From contig NZ_JALLIX010000026.1 of assembly GCF_023242365.1 (NCBI RefSeq), positions 33,593 through 97,592 on the forward strand: a stretch of 64,000 nt of DNA. Reading direction: 5' to 3'. The DNA comes from Pseudomonas sp. MWU13-2100. GTDB taxonomy: Bacteria > Pseudomonadota > Gammaproteobacteria > Pseudomonadales > Pseudomonadaceae. Positions 7,072-15,047 of this stretch are shown here, piece by piece. Each line of letters starts with the position of its first letter. Position 1 is the first letter of the stretch. Position numbers and translations under genes: made by a program. A model generated the notes under the pieces. The model saw only the letters and a program-made list of their open reading frames with translations. It made no database searches and had not been told where the DNA came from.

Positions 7072-9968
7072 TGAGCGGCCAAGAGAAGGTTTGTAACTCG
7101 CAGTGCATCGCCGTACGCACGGTCAAGCGAGAAGTTGAGGCGTCCGGCTGGCTTATCGATTTGTATTTGTCGCCCACCTTCAGTCCACGTGACATGCGCT
7201 GAGTCATAGAATTGAAACGCGGTCAAGCCGGCATCCGGCGGCGTTGGTAGCGGCTCGGCCATGTCAATGATGATTTGAGCCGAAGAATCGCTTATGCAAC
7301 TCGCATCGCAGCGTCGAAAGAGTGTGCCAAAGTTGCCGAGCAAGGAGGTGCTCAACACCGACAAGTAGTCATCCGGTACCTTGTCAATGCGCTCGTTTGC
7401 ATTGGCAGGTGTGAGGCCATTTTCAAATTGAAGGCGCATGTCAAGATAGTCCTGCATGGCGGCCGCGACGTCCTGGACCTGCATCGCCGTGATAAAGTCC
7501 TGCGTGTCAGTGGCATCGTCATCGTCCTCTGCTTGCAGAAAGTACTCCGGTCTAGGCACTACAATTTCGTTGAGGTCACGCCTCTCGACTCGAGTGCGAT
7601 CCACCTGCCACAGTTGTCCGAACAATGCGAATTGAAAGCGTGCGAAGTCGCTCATCAGGAAGCGCCCTAGCTTAGATAGCACGGCCGCACGCTCAGTGAG
7701 CGTCAAGTGGGTCGGTTCGTCTTTCCAGTAGATCACGTTCATTGACGAGTTAACCGCGAGAGGAAATCTGACCTCTAAGGCTTGGGCCAGGCTTCGCGAG
7801 ACCAGCAAGCGCTCGCTCTGAAACTTCTTGCGATGCTGTGCGCTGCAGGCTTCGAGCTGCTGTTCAGACAATTGTTTAGGGTGGTTCGCTAGCGTTGTGA
7901 ACCCGTCACCGTATTTGGTGAAGTCGCTGATGCTACAGATCTCGTCGGCGCGTAAAAGAGTTCTTGCTGGTGTGCTACCTCCCGCAGATACCAGTCCCAG
8001 TTGCACCAGCAGTTCACCGAATGTGGTTGCTGTGGCTCGTGACACGGCTTGGCGTAGCCTGTTCTTTGCGGCGCGATCCAGAGGGCGAAGCGCATACGCA
8101 TCGAAAATCTGTCCCTGATCGCGAAAGACAAGGACGCTAGGCATCCACTGCACGTCAGAGCAGTCGATCGCCAGCGTCCACATTGCCTTGGGCGTGAAAG
8201 GCTGAGTCCACAGGGCAGGCGAATAGAGCGCAGTGCGGCTTGCATATGTAACCGCACGCGCGGAGACAAACAGCAAAGCAGCGGGCTGCTCAGCGTTCTC
8301 GAAAAGATGTCGACGCCATTGCGACAAATTGACGATGGCCCGAACATGAAAAGTCTGCCCCAATGCGGGTAGAAATGTCTTCGCGGAAGGGCTCGAAATC
8401 GACTTCGACGGCATGACAAGGCCAAGCATGCCGTCGGAACCTAGGTAGCGCCTCAAGCTCAACCACGTGATAATTTCAGACGCTTCCTGACCATCGACCG
8501 GATCATCGCTGTCAACTGTGCAGGTTGTGACCTTCTCTAGCGGCTTCCAAGGTGGGTTGCCTACCACACAGGTAAACTCAATTTCTTCGAAATGTCTCGG
8601 CGAACTGAAGAAGTCTGCCACCAAGATGTTCGAACCGATGAGGCGCGGAAAGACCTTCGGTCGCCGCCTCTCGGTGACAATGGCCAGCAACTCGGCCTGA
8701 TCCGCGTACTCAAGGATATTTAGATAAAGGCTGAATGCAGCAACTGCCGCTGCCGATGCAGCCTTCTCGATTCCGTAGATGCATTGCACTAGGATTTGGC
8801 GCAATTCTTCCATAGGGAGGCGTTGCAATCGACGTTCGACAAGGATGCGCTCAACGATCCGCCGGAAGGCGGCTACGAGGAATACGCCGGATCCCGCAGT
8901 GGGATCTAGAACGCGTGAGTCCTTTGAGAACTCTTGTTCATCGCCAAGTCGATTAACGACAAAGTCCACAAGAAACGGTGGTGTGTAGACCACACCATCA
9001 TTGCGTACGCTAGCGGGACTCTCGCTCCTCAGGAATTCCTCATAGACCGCCGAGAGTGTTTCGACCTGGATCGCTCTCAGGTCAATTTCGAAGAGCTCGG
9101 TCTGCTCGCCTCCCTTGTGTAGCGTTGTGCCTCCACGCAGGTAATCGATCGCCAAATCAAGATGCTTTTGCTGGATCTTGAGCCGTTCATTGAGGTCCAA
9201 CACAAAGACCGTGCCGTTAAAAATGTCATCGATCCGATCCTGCAGTTCCCAAAATTGGGCAAGAGTGATTGCCGGTCGGACGACATGCGATGAGTCGTCG
9301 TCTACGACCAACCCTTGCGCCCATGCACTGGGCACAATCCCTCTATCCAATAGGAGGAACGTATAGAGGACACGCCCGATCAGTCGGTTGACGATCACTG
9401 CAGGAAGCTCGCCGCCCTCAATCGCAGTGGCTAGGCGCTTGTGAAGGTGATCCAGTGCTCGCAGCAGGCGCTTGTCCACAGTCCCTGCCGACTGAAGCCT
9501 GAAATCTCGCCATTGCAATGATGATCGTAGGCGCACAGCGGCGAAGTCTTTAAGGACAGAGCCTGCACCTATCTTCTTCAGATCATCTAAGTCAGCAGAA
9601 AATATAAGTGTCGTCCAATCGCCTTCAGACGCGAAATCAAAGCCAGGACAAACAATGAAGCGCTCTTGGACCGCGATGATGAGCCACGGTGCGAGACCCT
9701 GGCTCCATACCCAGCGATGGTGACGCCGTGCTTCCTCAATGCTATCGGCGTGTGCAAGGTAGACAATGGGAACGAATCGGCCGGTAACTCGGTTACCAAA
9801 TCCAGGCTCCCATGCGCCGAAACAGGCTTGCAGCTTGATCGCGTCCGCGGCAGCGTGCAACGCATGAGCACTACCAATCGCACGAGCGAAGTCTGACGGT
9901 CCTTGAAGTAGCCCCTCATCGCCGTAGTAACCGAGCGTGTCGACAAGCAGATCGATGCTAGCGCTCAC
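7068..9968 (-). CDS. N6-adenine DNA methyltransferase of a restriction-modification system
   Basis: The product has 966 residues. The catalytic domain carries motif I DPTAGSG (355-361), which binds S-adenosylmethionine, and motif IV NPPW (471-474), which binds the flipped adenine. Both are preceded by VVYTPPFLVDFVV, the usual lead-in of N6-adenine methylases of the Eco57I / type I HsdM group. The N-terminal 300 residues and the C-terminal half are probably target recognition or helper regions; no ATPase motif is visible. The start is a GTG with GAGGGA just upstream. It lies 140 nt after a small HTH gene and overlaps the nuclease gene by 4 nt. Lower G+C than the flanks suggests horizontal transfer. 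It could also be the methylase of a phage-exclusion system rather than a classical type II enzyme. Confidence 0.85.
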   Translation of the reverse strand: MSASIDLLVDTLGYYGDEGLLQGPSDFARAIGSAHALHAAADAIKLQACFGAWEPGFGNRVTGRFVPIVYLAHADSIEEARRHHRWVWSQGLAPWLIIAVQERFIVCPGFDFASEGDWTTLIFSADLDDLKKIGAGSVLKDFAAVRLRSSLQWRDFRLQSAGTVDKRLLRALDHLHKRLATAIEGGELPAVIVNRLIGRVLYTFLLLDRGIVPSAWAQGLVVDDDSSHVVRPAITLAQFWELQDRIDDIFNGTVFVLDLNERLKIQQKHLDLAIDYLRGGTTLHKGGEQTELFEIDLRAIQVETLSAVYEEFLRSESPASVRNDGVVYTPPFLVDFVVNRLGDEQEFSKDSRVLDPTAGSGVFLVAAFRRIVERILVERRLQRLPMEELRQILVQCIYGIEKAASAAAVAAFSLYLNILEYADQAELLAIVTERRRPKVFPRLIGSNILVADFFSSPRHFEEIEFTCVVGNPPWKPLEKVTTCTVDSDDPVDGQEASEIITWLSLRRYLGSDGMLGLVMPSKSISSPSAKTFLPALGQTFHVRAIVNLSQWRRHLFENAEQPAALLFVSARAVTYASRTALYSPALWTQPFTPKAMWTLAIDCSDVQWMPSVLVFRDQGQIFDAYALRPLDRAAKNRLRQAVSRATATTFGELLVQLGLVSAGGSTPARTLLRADEICSISDFTKYGDGFTTLANHPKQLSEQQLEACSAQHRKKFQSERLLVSRSLAQALEVRFPLAVNSSMNVIYWKDEPTHLTLTERAAVLSKLGRFLMSDFARFQFALFGQLWQVDRTRVERRDLNEIVVPRPEYFLQAEDDDDATDTQDFITAMQVQDVAAAMQDYLDMRLQFENGLTPANANERIDKVPDDYLSVLSTSLLGNFGTLFRRCDASCISDSSAQIIIDMAEPLPTPPDAGLTAFQFYDSAHVTWTEGGRQIQIDKPAGRLNFSLDRAYGDALRVTNLLLAAQ

Positions 9969-10108
9969 AACAGTCCCTCGGGCTGGTTGACCTCTGCAGC
10001 TCCTTGACGACTACCGCCAGGACCAAGCCGATTTTGGGCTCCCCTGCCGAATCCACTGGCACCAAGAGGCATGACAAGTTAACTGACACTGCTACCGGTT
10101 GGTACAGC

Positions 10109-10327
10109 TTAAGGGATAACACCGGAACTCCCCAAAAGCCGGTCATTATTGACGCCACAGTTAGCTGCGTCGCAGAGAAGCATAGCGATGATGGCATAGG
10201 TGCGCGGAATCGCGCCCGACTTCGAGTAGTTCGACACCGACGCTGGCCGAATGCAGAGGTACGATGCGAAGTCATTGATGGTCATCCCTGCCTTACCAAG
10301 ATGGTGATGAAACTCGGCGTAAAGCAC
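10109..10327 (-). CDS. small XRE-type HTH regulator of the R-M island
   Basis: The product has 72 residues and is almost entirely one helix-turn-helix domain: FHHHLGKAGMTINDFASYLCIRPASVSNYSKSGAIPRTYAIIAMLLCDAA. The layout (helix, T-I-N-D-F-A turn, P-A-S-V-S-N-Y recognition helix) fits the Cro/C1 type. The start is a GTG with AGGTGG four nt upstream. It is first in the operon, 140 nt before the methylase, the position of controller (C) proteins in type II systems. A promoter whose -35 overlaps an inverted repeat lies just upstream, which fits autoregulation. Single-domain regulators like this are also common in other defence loci. Confidence 0.75.
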   Translation of the reverse strand: MLYAEFHHHLGKAGMTINDFASYLCIRPASVSNYSKSGAIPRTYAIIAMLLCDAANCGVNNDRLLGSSGVIP

Positions 10328-10351
10328 TGATCCACCTAAGCAAATTTTACG

Positions 10352-10397
10352 ATCCTATGGGAATCGCGCCGGGCTGTAAAGTGCCGCTTAGCTTTAC
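10352..10397 (-). promoter_or_regulatory. promoter and operator of the R-M operon
   Basis: Read on the minus strand there is TTTACA (10375-10380), a 17-nt spacer and TAGGAT (10352-10357), a good sigma-70 promoter ending about 25 nt before the HTH start. The -35 box overlaps one arm of the inverted repeat GTAAAG-N10-CTTTAC (10376-10381 and 10392-10397). This placement suits repression or control by the HTH protein. Confidence 0.55.
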
Positions 10398-10699
10398 GTT
10401 GGTGCTCTTGTCCCCGTGTGCAGTGACTGCTGGCCTTTATAAAGCTTCGTCGGAACGCCACCCAGACCCATAGTCGTTCGTTGTCTTCTGGATCGGCGTC
10501 ATGCTTGGTAACGCTTTATCCGGGTGTGGGCGTTTTGCCTCTGTTGTGTCCCCTGAATTCTCAGCTCTATAGTTTGTTCCGTCGGCACCTGTCGACAGCG
10601 GATTTGGCGATCCGATCAACTGTGTGAGCGCAAACAGTGCCCAGGTTTTGTTGCACGCATTTGAAAATGCGGGTAATAGCGTTATGGCGGCTGTGCGCG
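10398..10699. other. intergenic region between the R-M promoter and the structured leader
   Basis: I see no convincing gene. A 96-codon minus-strand frame (10437-10727) is open but lies antisense to the hairpin leader and lacks a ribosome site. The composition rises back toward the chromosomal average, so this is probably the right border of the insert. Confidence 0.4.
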
Positions 10700-10819
10700 G
10701 GAGACCTTCTGGTCTGCCGGGTTCCATAGTTACCGGTTCGCCAACCTGCGTACAGCTGCCACCCGTTGTTTGGCGACGGTGGATGGCAGCTTCAGGTCTA
10801 TAACTTTGGAGCCCTAGTC
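10700..10819 (+). promoter_or_regulatory. three-hairpin 5' leader of the 92-residue protein
   Basis: Three stem-loops stand in a row: AGACC/GGTCT (10702-10715), GGTT/AACC (10735-10746), and a longer one, AGCTGCCA/TGGCAGCT (10754-10761 with 10784-10791), whose interior pairs again as CCGT/ACGG. The last stem ends 10 to 20 nt before the GGAG ribosome site of the small gene at 10820. I see no T-run, so this looks like a structured leader, not a terminator. What it senses is unknown. Confidence 0.5.
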
Positions 10820-11098
10820 ATGACGACATATCACCCGTTAACCACTAACCCCGCCGGCACCCCAGTCCTGCTGATCGACACCCAAGCCCCGCTACGCCTG
10901 CTCCACGAAACCGCCTGCGCCCGCATCCGTGCGGGTACCGCGCAACTGGAAACCCTCACTTCGGTCACTATCAGGAACATCGACGACGCCGATCTGTACC
11001 GGCTGACCAACGGGGCTTACCTGCTGCTGCAGGATGGCCTGGATATTCTCGACCGGATCCAGTTCCGTCTCCCCCTGGAAACCCCATTGCAAGCGTGA
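10820..11098 (+). CDS. small hypothetical protein
   Basis: The product has 92 residues. Its second half is helical with a regular heptad-like pattern (LHETACARIRAGTAQLETL, then DADLYRLTNGAYLLLQDGLDILDRIQ). There is no signal peptide or membrane segment. The ATG at 10820 has GGAG 8 nt upstream. It resembles in size and helix layout the small DUF3077/DUF6124-type proteins that are frequent in Pseudomonas, but I cannot support assignment to either family. It stands alone between the R-M insert and the efflux operon and has a structured leader. The following 300 nt hold no gene. Confidence 0.7.
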   Translation: MTTYHPLTTNPAGTPVLLIDTQAPLRLLHETACARIRAGTAQLETLTSVTIRNIDDADLYRLTNGAYLLLQDGLDILDRIQFRLPLETPLQA

Positions 11099-11342
11099 CG
11101 TGTGGCTTTTACCCAATCGCTGCTCGTTCCCATTGTGGCGGGCAGCGCTGTCCACAGGCACAGAGCAACGGTGCAAGAACGCTGAAGTTTCCCAAGCCAA
11201 AACAGCAGAATTTTTATATCACGCTACGATTCAAGCCCGACGATTCCCCAAGCACCTCATCGCCCGTGAACTAGGCTTGAGTTCAGCCGGGCCACCCTGT
11301 CCCCAGCCGTTACCCGGTCGAATGAAGTAATTGTTTCAAAAC

Positions 11343-11390
11343 TTGACGACCCCCCAACTGATGCGAGATATTGATAGTTAGCAAACTAAC
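11343..11390 (+). promoter_or_regulatory. promoter and MarR operator of the efflux operon
   Basis: TTGACG (11343-11348), an 18-nt spacer and GATATT (11367-11372) form a reasonable sigma-70 promoter. Immediately downstream is the inverted repeat GTTAG-CAAA-CTAAC (11377-11390), with imperfectly matched flanks. Its place over the expected transcription start, 15 nt before the marR gene, fits autorepression by that regulator. Confidence 0.55.
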
Positions 11391-11405
11391 AATGCGAATC
11401 TCCTC

Positions 11406-11864
11406 GTGTCCAAGCACCTCGAACAGTTGCACAAGCACATCAGTGCCGGCCTCGTCGTCGCCTCGCGCCATTGGCGCCGGGTGTGCCAGACCACGCTGGT
11501 CAATTATGGGATCTCCGAAGCCTGCGCCATGCCGTTGCTGTTGGTCGGGCGCATGGGGCCGGGCGTGCGCCAGGTGACGGTGGCCCACGAAGCGGGTATG
11601 GAGAGCCCGTCGCTGGTGCGCCTGCTCGACCAGTTGTGCACTGCCGGCTATGTGTTGCGCAGCGAAGACCCGAGCGACCGCCGCGCCAAATGCCTGAGCC
11701 TGACCGAGGCCGGCGAGCATCTGATGCATGACATCGAAAGCCAGTTGATCCGCTTGCGCAGTGAAGTCCTCGACGGCATCGCACCGGCTGATCTGGAAGC
11801 GGCGCTGCGGGTCATCCGCGCCTTCGAAGCGGCCGGGCAGAATCTGGGAGTGGCAAACCCGTGA
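11406..11864 (+). CDS. MarR-family transcriptional regulator
   Basis: The product has 152 residues with the winged-helix layout of MarR: an N-terminal dimer helix (HISAGLVVASRHWRRVCQ), the recognition region (VTVAHEAGMESPSLVRLLDQLCTAGYVLRSEDPSDRRAKCLSLTEAG) and C-terminal dimer helices. DRRAKCLSLT is the conserved wing. The start is a GTG. It overlaps the following exporter gene by 4 nt, so it is the first gene of the efflux operon, and a palindrome sits just upstream. MarR repressors of such operons usually respond to the aromatic acids or toxic compounds that the pump exports. Confidence 0.9.
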   Translation: MSKHLEQLHKHISAGLVVASRHWRRVCQTTLVNYGISEACAMPLLLVGRMGPGVRQVTVAHEAGMESPSLVRLLDQLCTAGYVLRSEDPSDRRAKCLSLTEAGEHLMHDIESQLIRLRSEVLDGIAPADLEAALRVIRAFEAAGQNLGVANP

Positions 11865-13945
11865 ACGGTTTCTGGACCGGCATGCCGCCCGCCCGCGACT
11901 GGTTCTACGGCGTGCGCACCTTCGCCGCCTCGATGATCGCGCTGTATATCGCCATGTTGATGGAGCTGCCGCGCCCCTACTGGGCCATGGCCACCGTCTA
12001 TATCGTTTCCAGCCCTTTCGTCGGTCCTACCAGTTCCAAGGCTTTGTACCGCGCGGTCGGGACCTTTCTCGGCGCCTCGGCGGCGGTGCTGTTCGTCCCG
12101 CTGTTCGTGCAGACACCCTATCTGCTGGTGGTGGCGATCGCGCTCTGGACCGGCATCCTGCTGTTTCTCTCGCTGCACCTGCGCACCGCCAACAGCTATG
12201 CGCTGATGCTGGCCGGCTACACCATGCCGATGATCGCCCTGCCCGTGGTCGACAACCCCCTGGGGGTGTTCGATGTGGCGGTGTCGCGGACCGAAGAAAT
12301 TTTTCTCGGCATCGCCGTGGCGGCGGTGGTCGGCAGTATGTTCTGGCCCCGGCGCCTGGCCCCGGTGTTTATCGACGCGGCGGGCAAATGGTTCGGCGAT
12401 GCCTCGACCTACAGCCTGCGTTTCCTTTCGCGCAACGTGCAGGCCGATGAAGTCAGCACCTTGCGTTCGGCCATGGTGGCAACCTTCAACAGCCTTGAAT
12501 TGATGATCGGCCAGTTGCCCCACGAAGGCGCCCGACCGCAGACCGTGCGCAACACCAAGGAGTTGCGCGGACGGATGATTCACCTGTTGCCGGTGGTCGA
12601 TGCCCTGGACGACGCGCTGTATGCGTTGGAGCGGCGTACGCCGGAACTGGTGGCGCGTTTCGCCCCCTTGCTGGTGGCCACCCGTGAATGGCTGGAAAGC
12701 ACCACGCAGCAGGTGCCGGTTGAACGCTGGCAAGCCCTGCGGGCTGAGATCGAGAGCCTGCAACCGAGCCCGGTCGAGCTGGATGACCGACGCCAGTTGT
12801 TGTTCTCCAACGCCCTTTACCGCCTCGGCGAGTGGATCGACCTGTGGCAGGACCTGCGCAGTCTGCAATACGCCATCCGCTGCGAAAGCCAGGACAATTG
12901 GCGTGCGGTCTATCGCCATTGGCGTCTGGGCCGCCTGACGCCGTTCCTCGACCGCGGCCTGATGCTCTATTCGGCGGGCTCGACGGTGCTGGCGATCATC
13001 GTCGCCTCGCTGCTGTGGATCCTGCTCGGCTGGACCGACGGGGCCAGCGCGGTGATCCTGGCGGCGGTCGCCTGCAGCTTTTTCGCGGCGATGGACGACC
13101 CGGCGCCGCAGATCTACCGGTTCTTTTTCTGGACCGCGATGTCGGTGATTTTCGCCAGCCTCTACCTGTTCGTGGTGCTGCCCAACCTGCACGATTTCCC
13201 GATGCTGGTGCTGGCCTTTGCCGTGCCCTTTATCTGCGTCGGCACCCTCACCGTACAGCCGCGCTTTTACCTCGGGACCTTGTTGACCATCGTCAACACC
13301 TCGTCCTTTATCAGCATCCAGGGTGCCTACGACGCCGACTTCCTGAACTTCACCAATTCCAACCTGGCCGGGCCCGTGGGCCTGCTGTTCGCCTTTGTCT
13401 GGACCCTGGTGGCCCGGCCATTCGGAGCGGAGCTGGCGGCCAAGCGTCTGACCCGTTTCAGCTGGCACGACATCGTCGGGCTGACCGAGCCGGCGACCCT
13501 GGCCGAACACCGACACCTGGGCGCGCAGATGCTCGACCGGCTGATGCAGCACCTGCCACGGCTGGCCATGACCGGCCAGGACACCGGTGCGGCGCTGCGC
13601 GAGTTGCGCGTCGCGCTCAACCTGCTCGACCTGCTGGCCTACACGCCACGGGTGCCGGGGGTGGCCAACGTGCTGCTCAAACAGGTGGTGGAAGAGGTCG
13701 GCGAGTACTTTCGCGCCTGCCTCAAGACCCGCGAGCGCCTGCCGGCCCCGGCGCCTTTGCTGATGACCCTGGACCGCACGCGCCGGGCCCTGAGTTCCCA
13801 GGGACTGGACGATGGCGAAACCCGCCTGCATCTACTACACGCCTTGAGTGGCCTGCGCCTGGCGTTGTTGCCCGGCGTCGAATTCGTCGATAGCGGCGAT
13901 CAGTCGGAGAGTGTTCCCTATGGGATCAATGGGGTGCCTTTATGA
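11861..13945 (+). CDS. FUSC-family inner-membrane exporter (AaeB-like)
   Basis: The product has 694 residues with the double architecture of FUSC/AaeB exporters. A block of about six membrane segments lies near residues 15-165, a soluble domain follows to about 365, a second membrane block lies near 370-520, and a C-terminal soluble part completes it. AaeB-type proteins pump hydroxylated aromatic carboxylic acids from the cytoplasm with a periplasmic adaptor. The GTG start overlaps the marR stop and the 3' end overlaps the DUF1656 gene, both by 4 nt. With genes 13942, 14148 and 15044 it makes a complete tripartite pump. The true substrate is not evident. Confidence 0.88.
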   Translation: MNGFWTGMPPARDWFYGVRTFAASMIALYIAMLMELPRPYWAMATVYIVSSPFVGPTSSKALYRAVGTFLGASAAVLFVPLFVQTPYLLVVAIALWTGILLFLSLHLRTANSYALMLAGYTMPMIALPVVDNPLGVFDVAVSRTEEIFLGIAVAAVVGSMFWPRRLAPVFIDAAGKWFGDASTYSLRFLSRNVQADEVSTLRSAMVATFNSLELMIGQLPHEGARPQTVRNTKELRGRMIHLLPVVDALDDALYALERRTPELVARFAPLLVATREWLESTTQQVPVERWQALRAEIESLQPSPVELDDRRQLLFSNALYRLGEWIDLWQDLRSLQYAIRCESQDNWRAVYRHWRLGRLTPFLDRGLMLYSAGSTVLAIIVASLLWILLGWTDGASAVILAAVACSFFAAMDDPAPQIYRFFFWTAMSVIFASLYLFVVLPNLHDFPMLVLAFAVPFICVGTLTVQPRFYLGTLLTIVNTSSFISIQGAYDADFLNFTNSNLAGPVGLLFAFVWTLVARPFGAELAAKRLTRFSWHDIVGLTEPATLAEHRHLGAQMLDRLMQHLPRLAMTGQDTGAALRELRVALNLLDLLAYTPRVPGVANVLLKQVVEEVGEYFRACLKTRERLPAPAPLLMTLDRTRRALSSQGLDDGETRLHLLHALSGLRLALLPGVEFVDSGDQSESVPYGINGVPL

Positions 13946-14151
13946 TCGGTGACCTGGATATCAGCGGGGTGTTCCTGCCCACGCTGCTGGTGCTGATGGG
14001 CATTACGTATGCGCTGTACCTGGTGGTGCACGGGCTGTTGACGCGCCTCCACTTCTACCGCCTGGTCTGGCACCGGGCCTTGTTCAACGTCGGTCTCTAC
14101 GCTTTGTTGCTGGGCGTTGTGGATTCGTTCAGTCGATACCTGATGACATGA
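13942..14151 (+). CDS. DUF1656 (AaeX-like) small membrane protein
   Basis: The product has 69 residues with two membrane segments (FLPTLLVLMGITYALYLVV and LFNVGLYALLLGVV). It starts with D-L-D-I-S-G-V-F-L-P, the usual beginning of DUF1656/AaeX proteins, which always accompany AaeB-type exporters. Four-nt ATGA overlaps on both sides show translational coupling. Its exact role in the pump is not established. Confidence 0.88.
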   Translation: MIGDLDISGVFLPTLLVLMGITYALYLVVHGLLTRLHFYRLVWHRALFNVGLYALLLGVVDSFSRYLMT

Positions 14152-15047
14152 AAAAACCTCTTTTGACCATTGGCCGTGTAGTCCTGACTTTGCTGGTGGT
14201 GATCTTCGCCTGCCTGGTGGTCTGGCGCATGGTGATGTACTACATGTTCGCGCCCTGGACCCGGGACGGGCATATCCGCGCCGATATCGTGCAGATCGCC
14301 CCGGATGTGTCCGGTCTGATCCAGCAGGTGCAGGTGCGCGACAACCAGCCGGTGAGCCGTGGCCAGGTGCTGTTCAGCATCGACCAGGACCGCTTCAAGC
14401 TGGCGCTGCGCCAGGCCAAGGCCGCGGTGGCCGACCGCCAGGAAACCCTGGCCCAGGCCCAGCGCGAGAACAAACGTAACCGTGGCCTGGGCAACCTGGT
14501 GGCCGGCGAGCAACTGGAAGAAAGCCAGTCACGGGTCGCCCGTGCCGAATTGGCCTTGGCTGAAGCCCAGGTGGCGGTGGACGCCGCGCAGTTGAACCTC
14601 GACCGCTCGGTGATCCGCAGCCCGGTGGACGGCTACGTCAACGACCGTGCCCCTCGTGAGCGCGAGTTCGTCACGGCCGGGCGGCCGGTGCTGGCGGTGG
14701 TGGACAGCAGTTCCTTCCATATCGACGGCTACTTCGAGGAAACCAAGCTCGACGGCATTCATGTCGGCCAGGCGGTGGACATCCGGGTGATCGGTGACAG
14801 TGCGCGGTTGCGCGGGCATGTCGAAAGCATCGTCGCCGGGATCGAGGACCGTGACCGCACCAGCGGTTCGAACCTGCTGCCCAACGTCAACCCGGCGTTC
14901 AGCTGGGTGCGCCTGGCCCAGCGGATTCCGGTGCGTATCGCCTTTGACGACGTGCCGGCGGACTTTCGCATGATCGCCGGACGCACGGCCACGGTGTCGA
15001 TCATCGAGGACGCCAAAGCCGCGCCGAAGAAAGAGGCCGCGCAATGA
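14148..15047 (+). CDS. HlyD/EmrA-type periplasmic adaptor (AaeA-like)
   Basis: The product has 299 residues and one N-terminal membrane anchor (VVLTLLVVIFACLVVWRMVMYYM). The lipoyl-like halves read DGHIRADIVQIAPDVSGLIQQVQVRDNQPVSRGQVLFSID and DRSVIRSPVDGYV. A short coiled-coil hairpin lies between them, and a C-terminal beta barrel ends at GRTATVSIIED. It joins the inner-membrane FUSC exporter to the outer-membrane NodT-type channel. Overlaps of 4 nt with both neighbours place it firmly in the operon. Confidence 0.9.
   Translation: MKKPLLTIGRVVLTLLVVIFACLVVWRMVMYYMFAPWTRDGHIRADIVQIAPDVSGLIQQVQVRDNQPVSRGQVLFSIDQDRFKLALRQAKAAVADRQETLAQAQRENKRNRGLGNLVAGEQLEESQSRVARAELALAEAQVAVDAAQLNLDRSVIRSPVDGYVNDRAPREREFVTAGRPVLAVVDSSSFHIDGYFEETKLDGIHVGQAVDIRVIGDSARLRGHVESIVAGIEDRDRTSGSNLLPNVNPAFSWVRLAQRIPVRIAFDDVPADFRMIAGRTATVSIIEDAKAAPKKEAAQ

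Noticed and set aside
9958..10275. 105-codon frame overlapping the small HTH gene
   Set aside because: It covers the HTH gene in another frame and the gap before the methylase. The HTH frame has a real domain and ribosome site.
10437..10727. 96-codon minus-strand frame near the R-M island
   Set aside because: It lies antisense to a multi-hairpin leader, has no ribosome site and no recognisable protein pattern.
13942..14151. DUF1656 gene as a toxin or antitoxin
   Set aside because: Its size could suggest that, but the two membrane helices and its place between AaeB- and AaeA-type genes identify it as the AaeX-like pump component.
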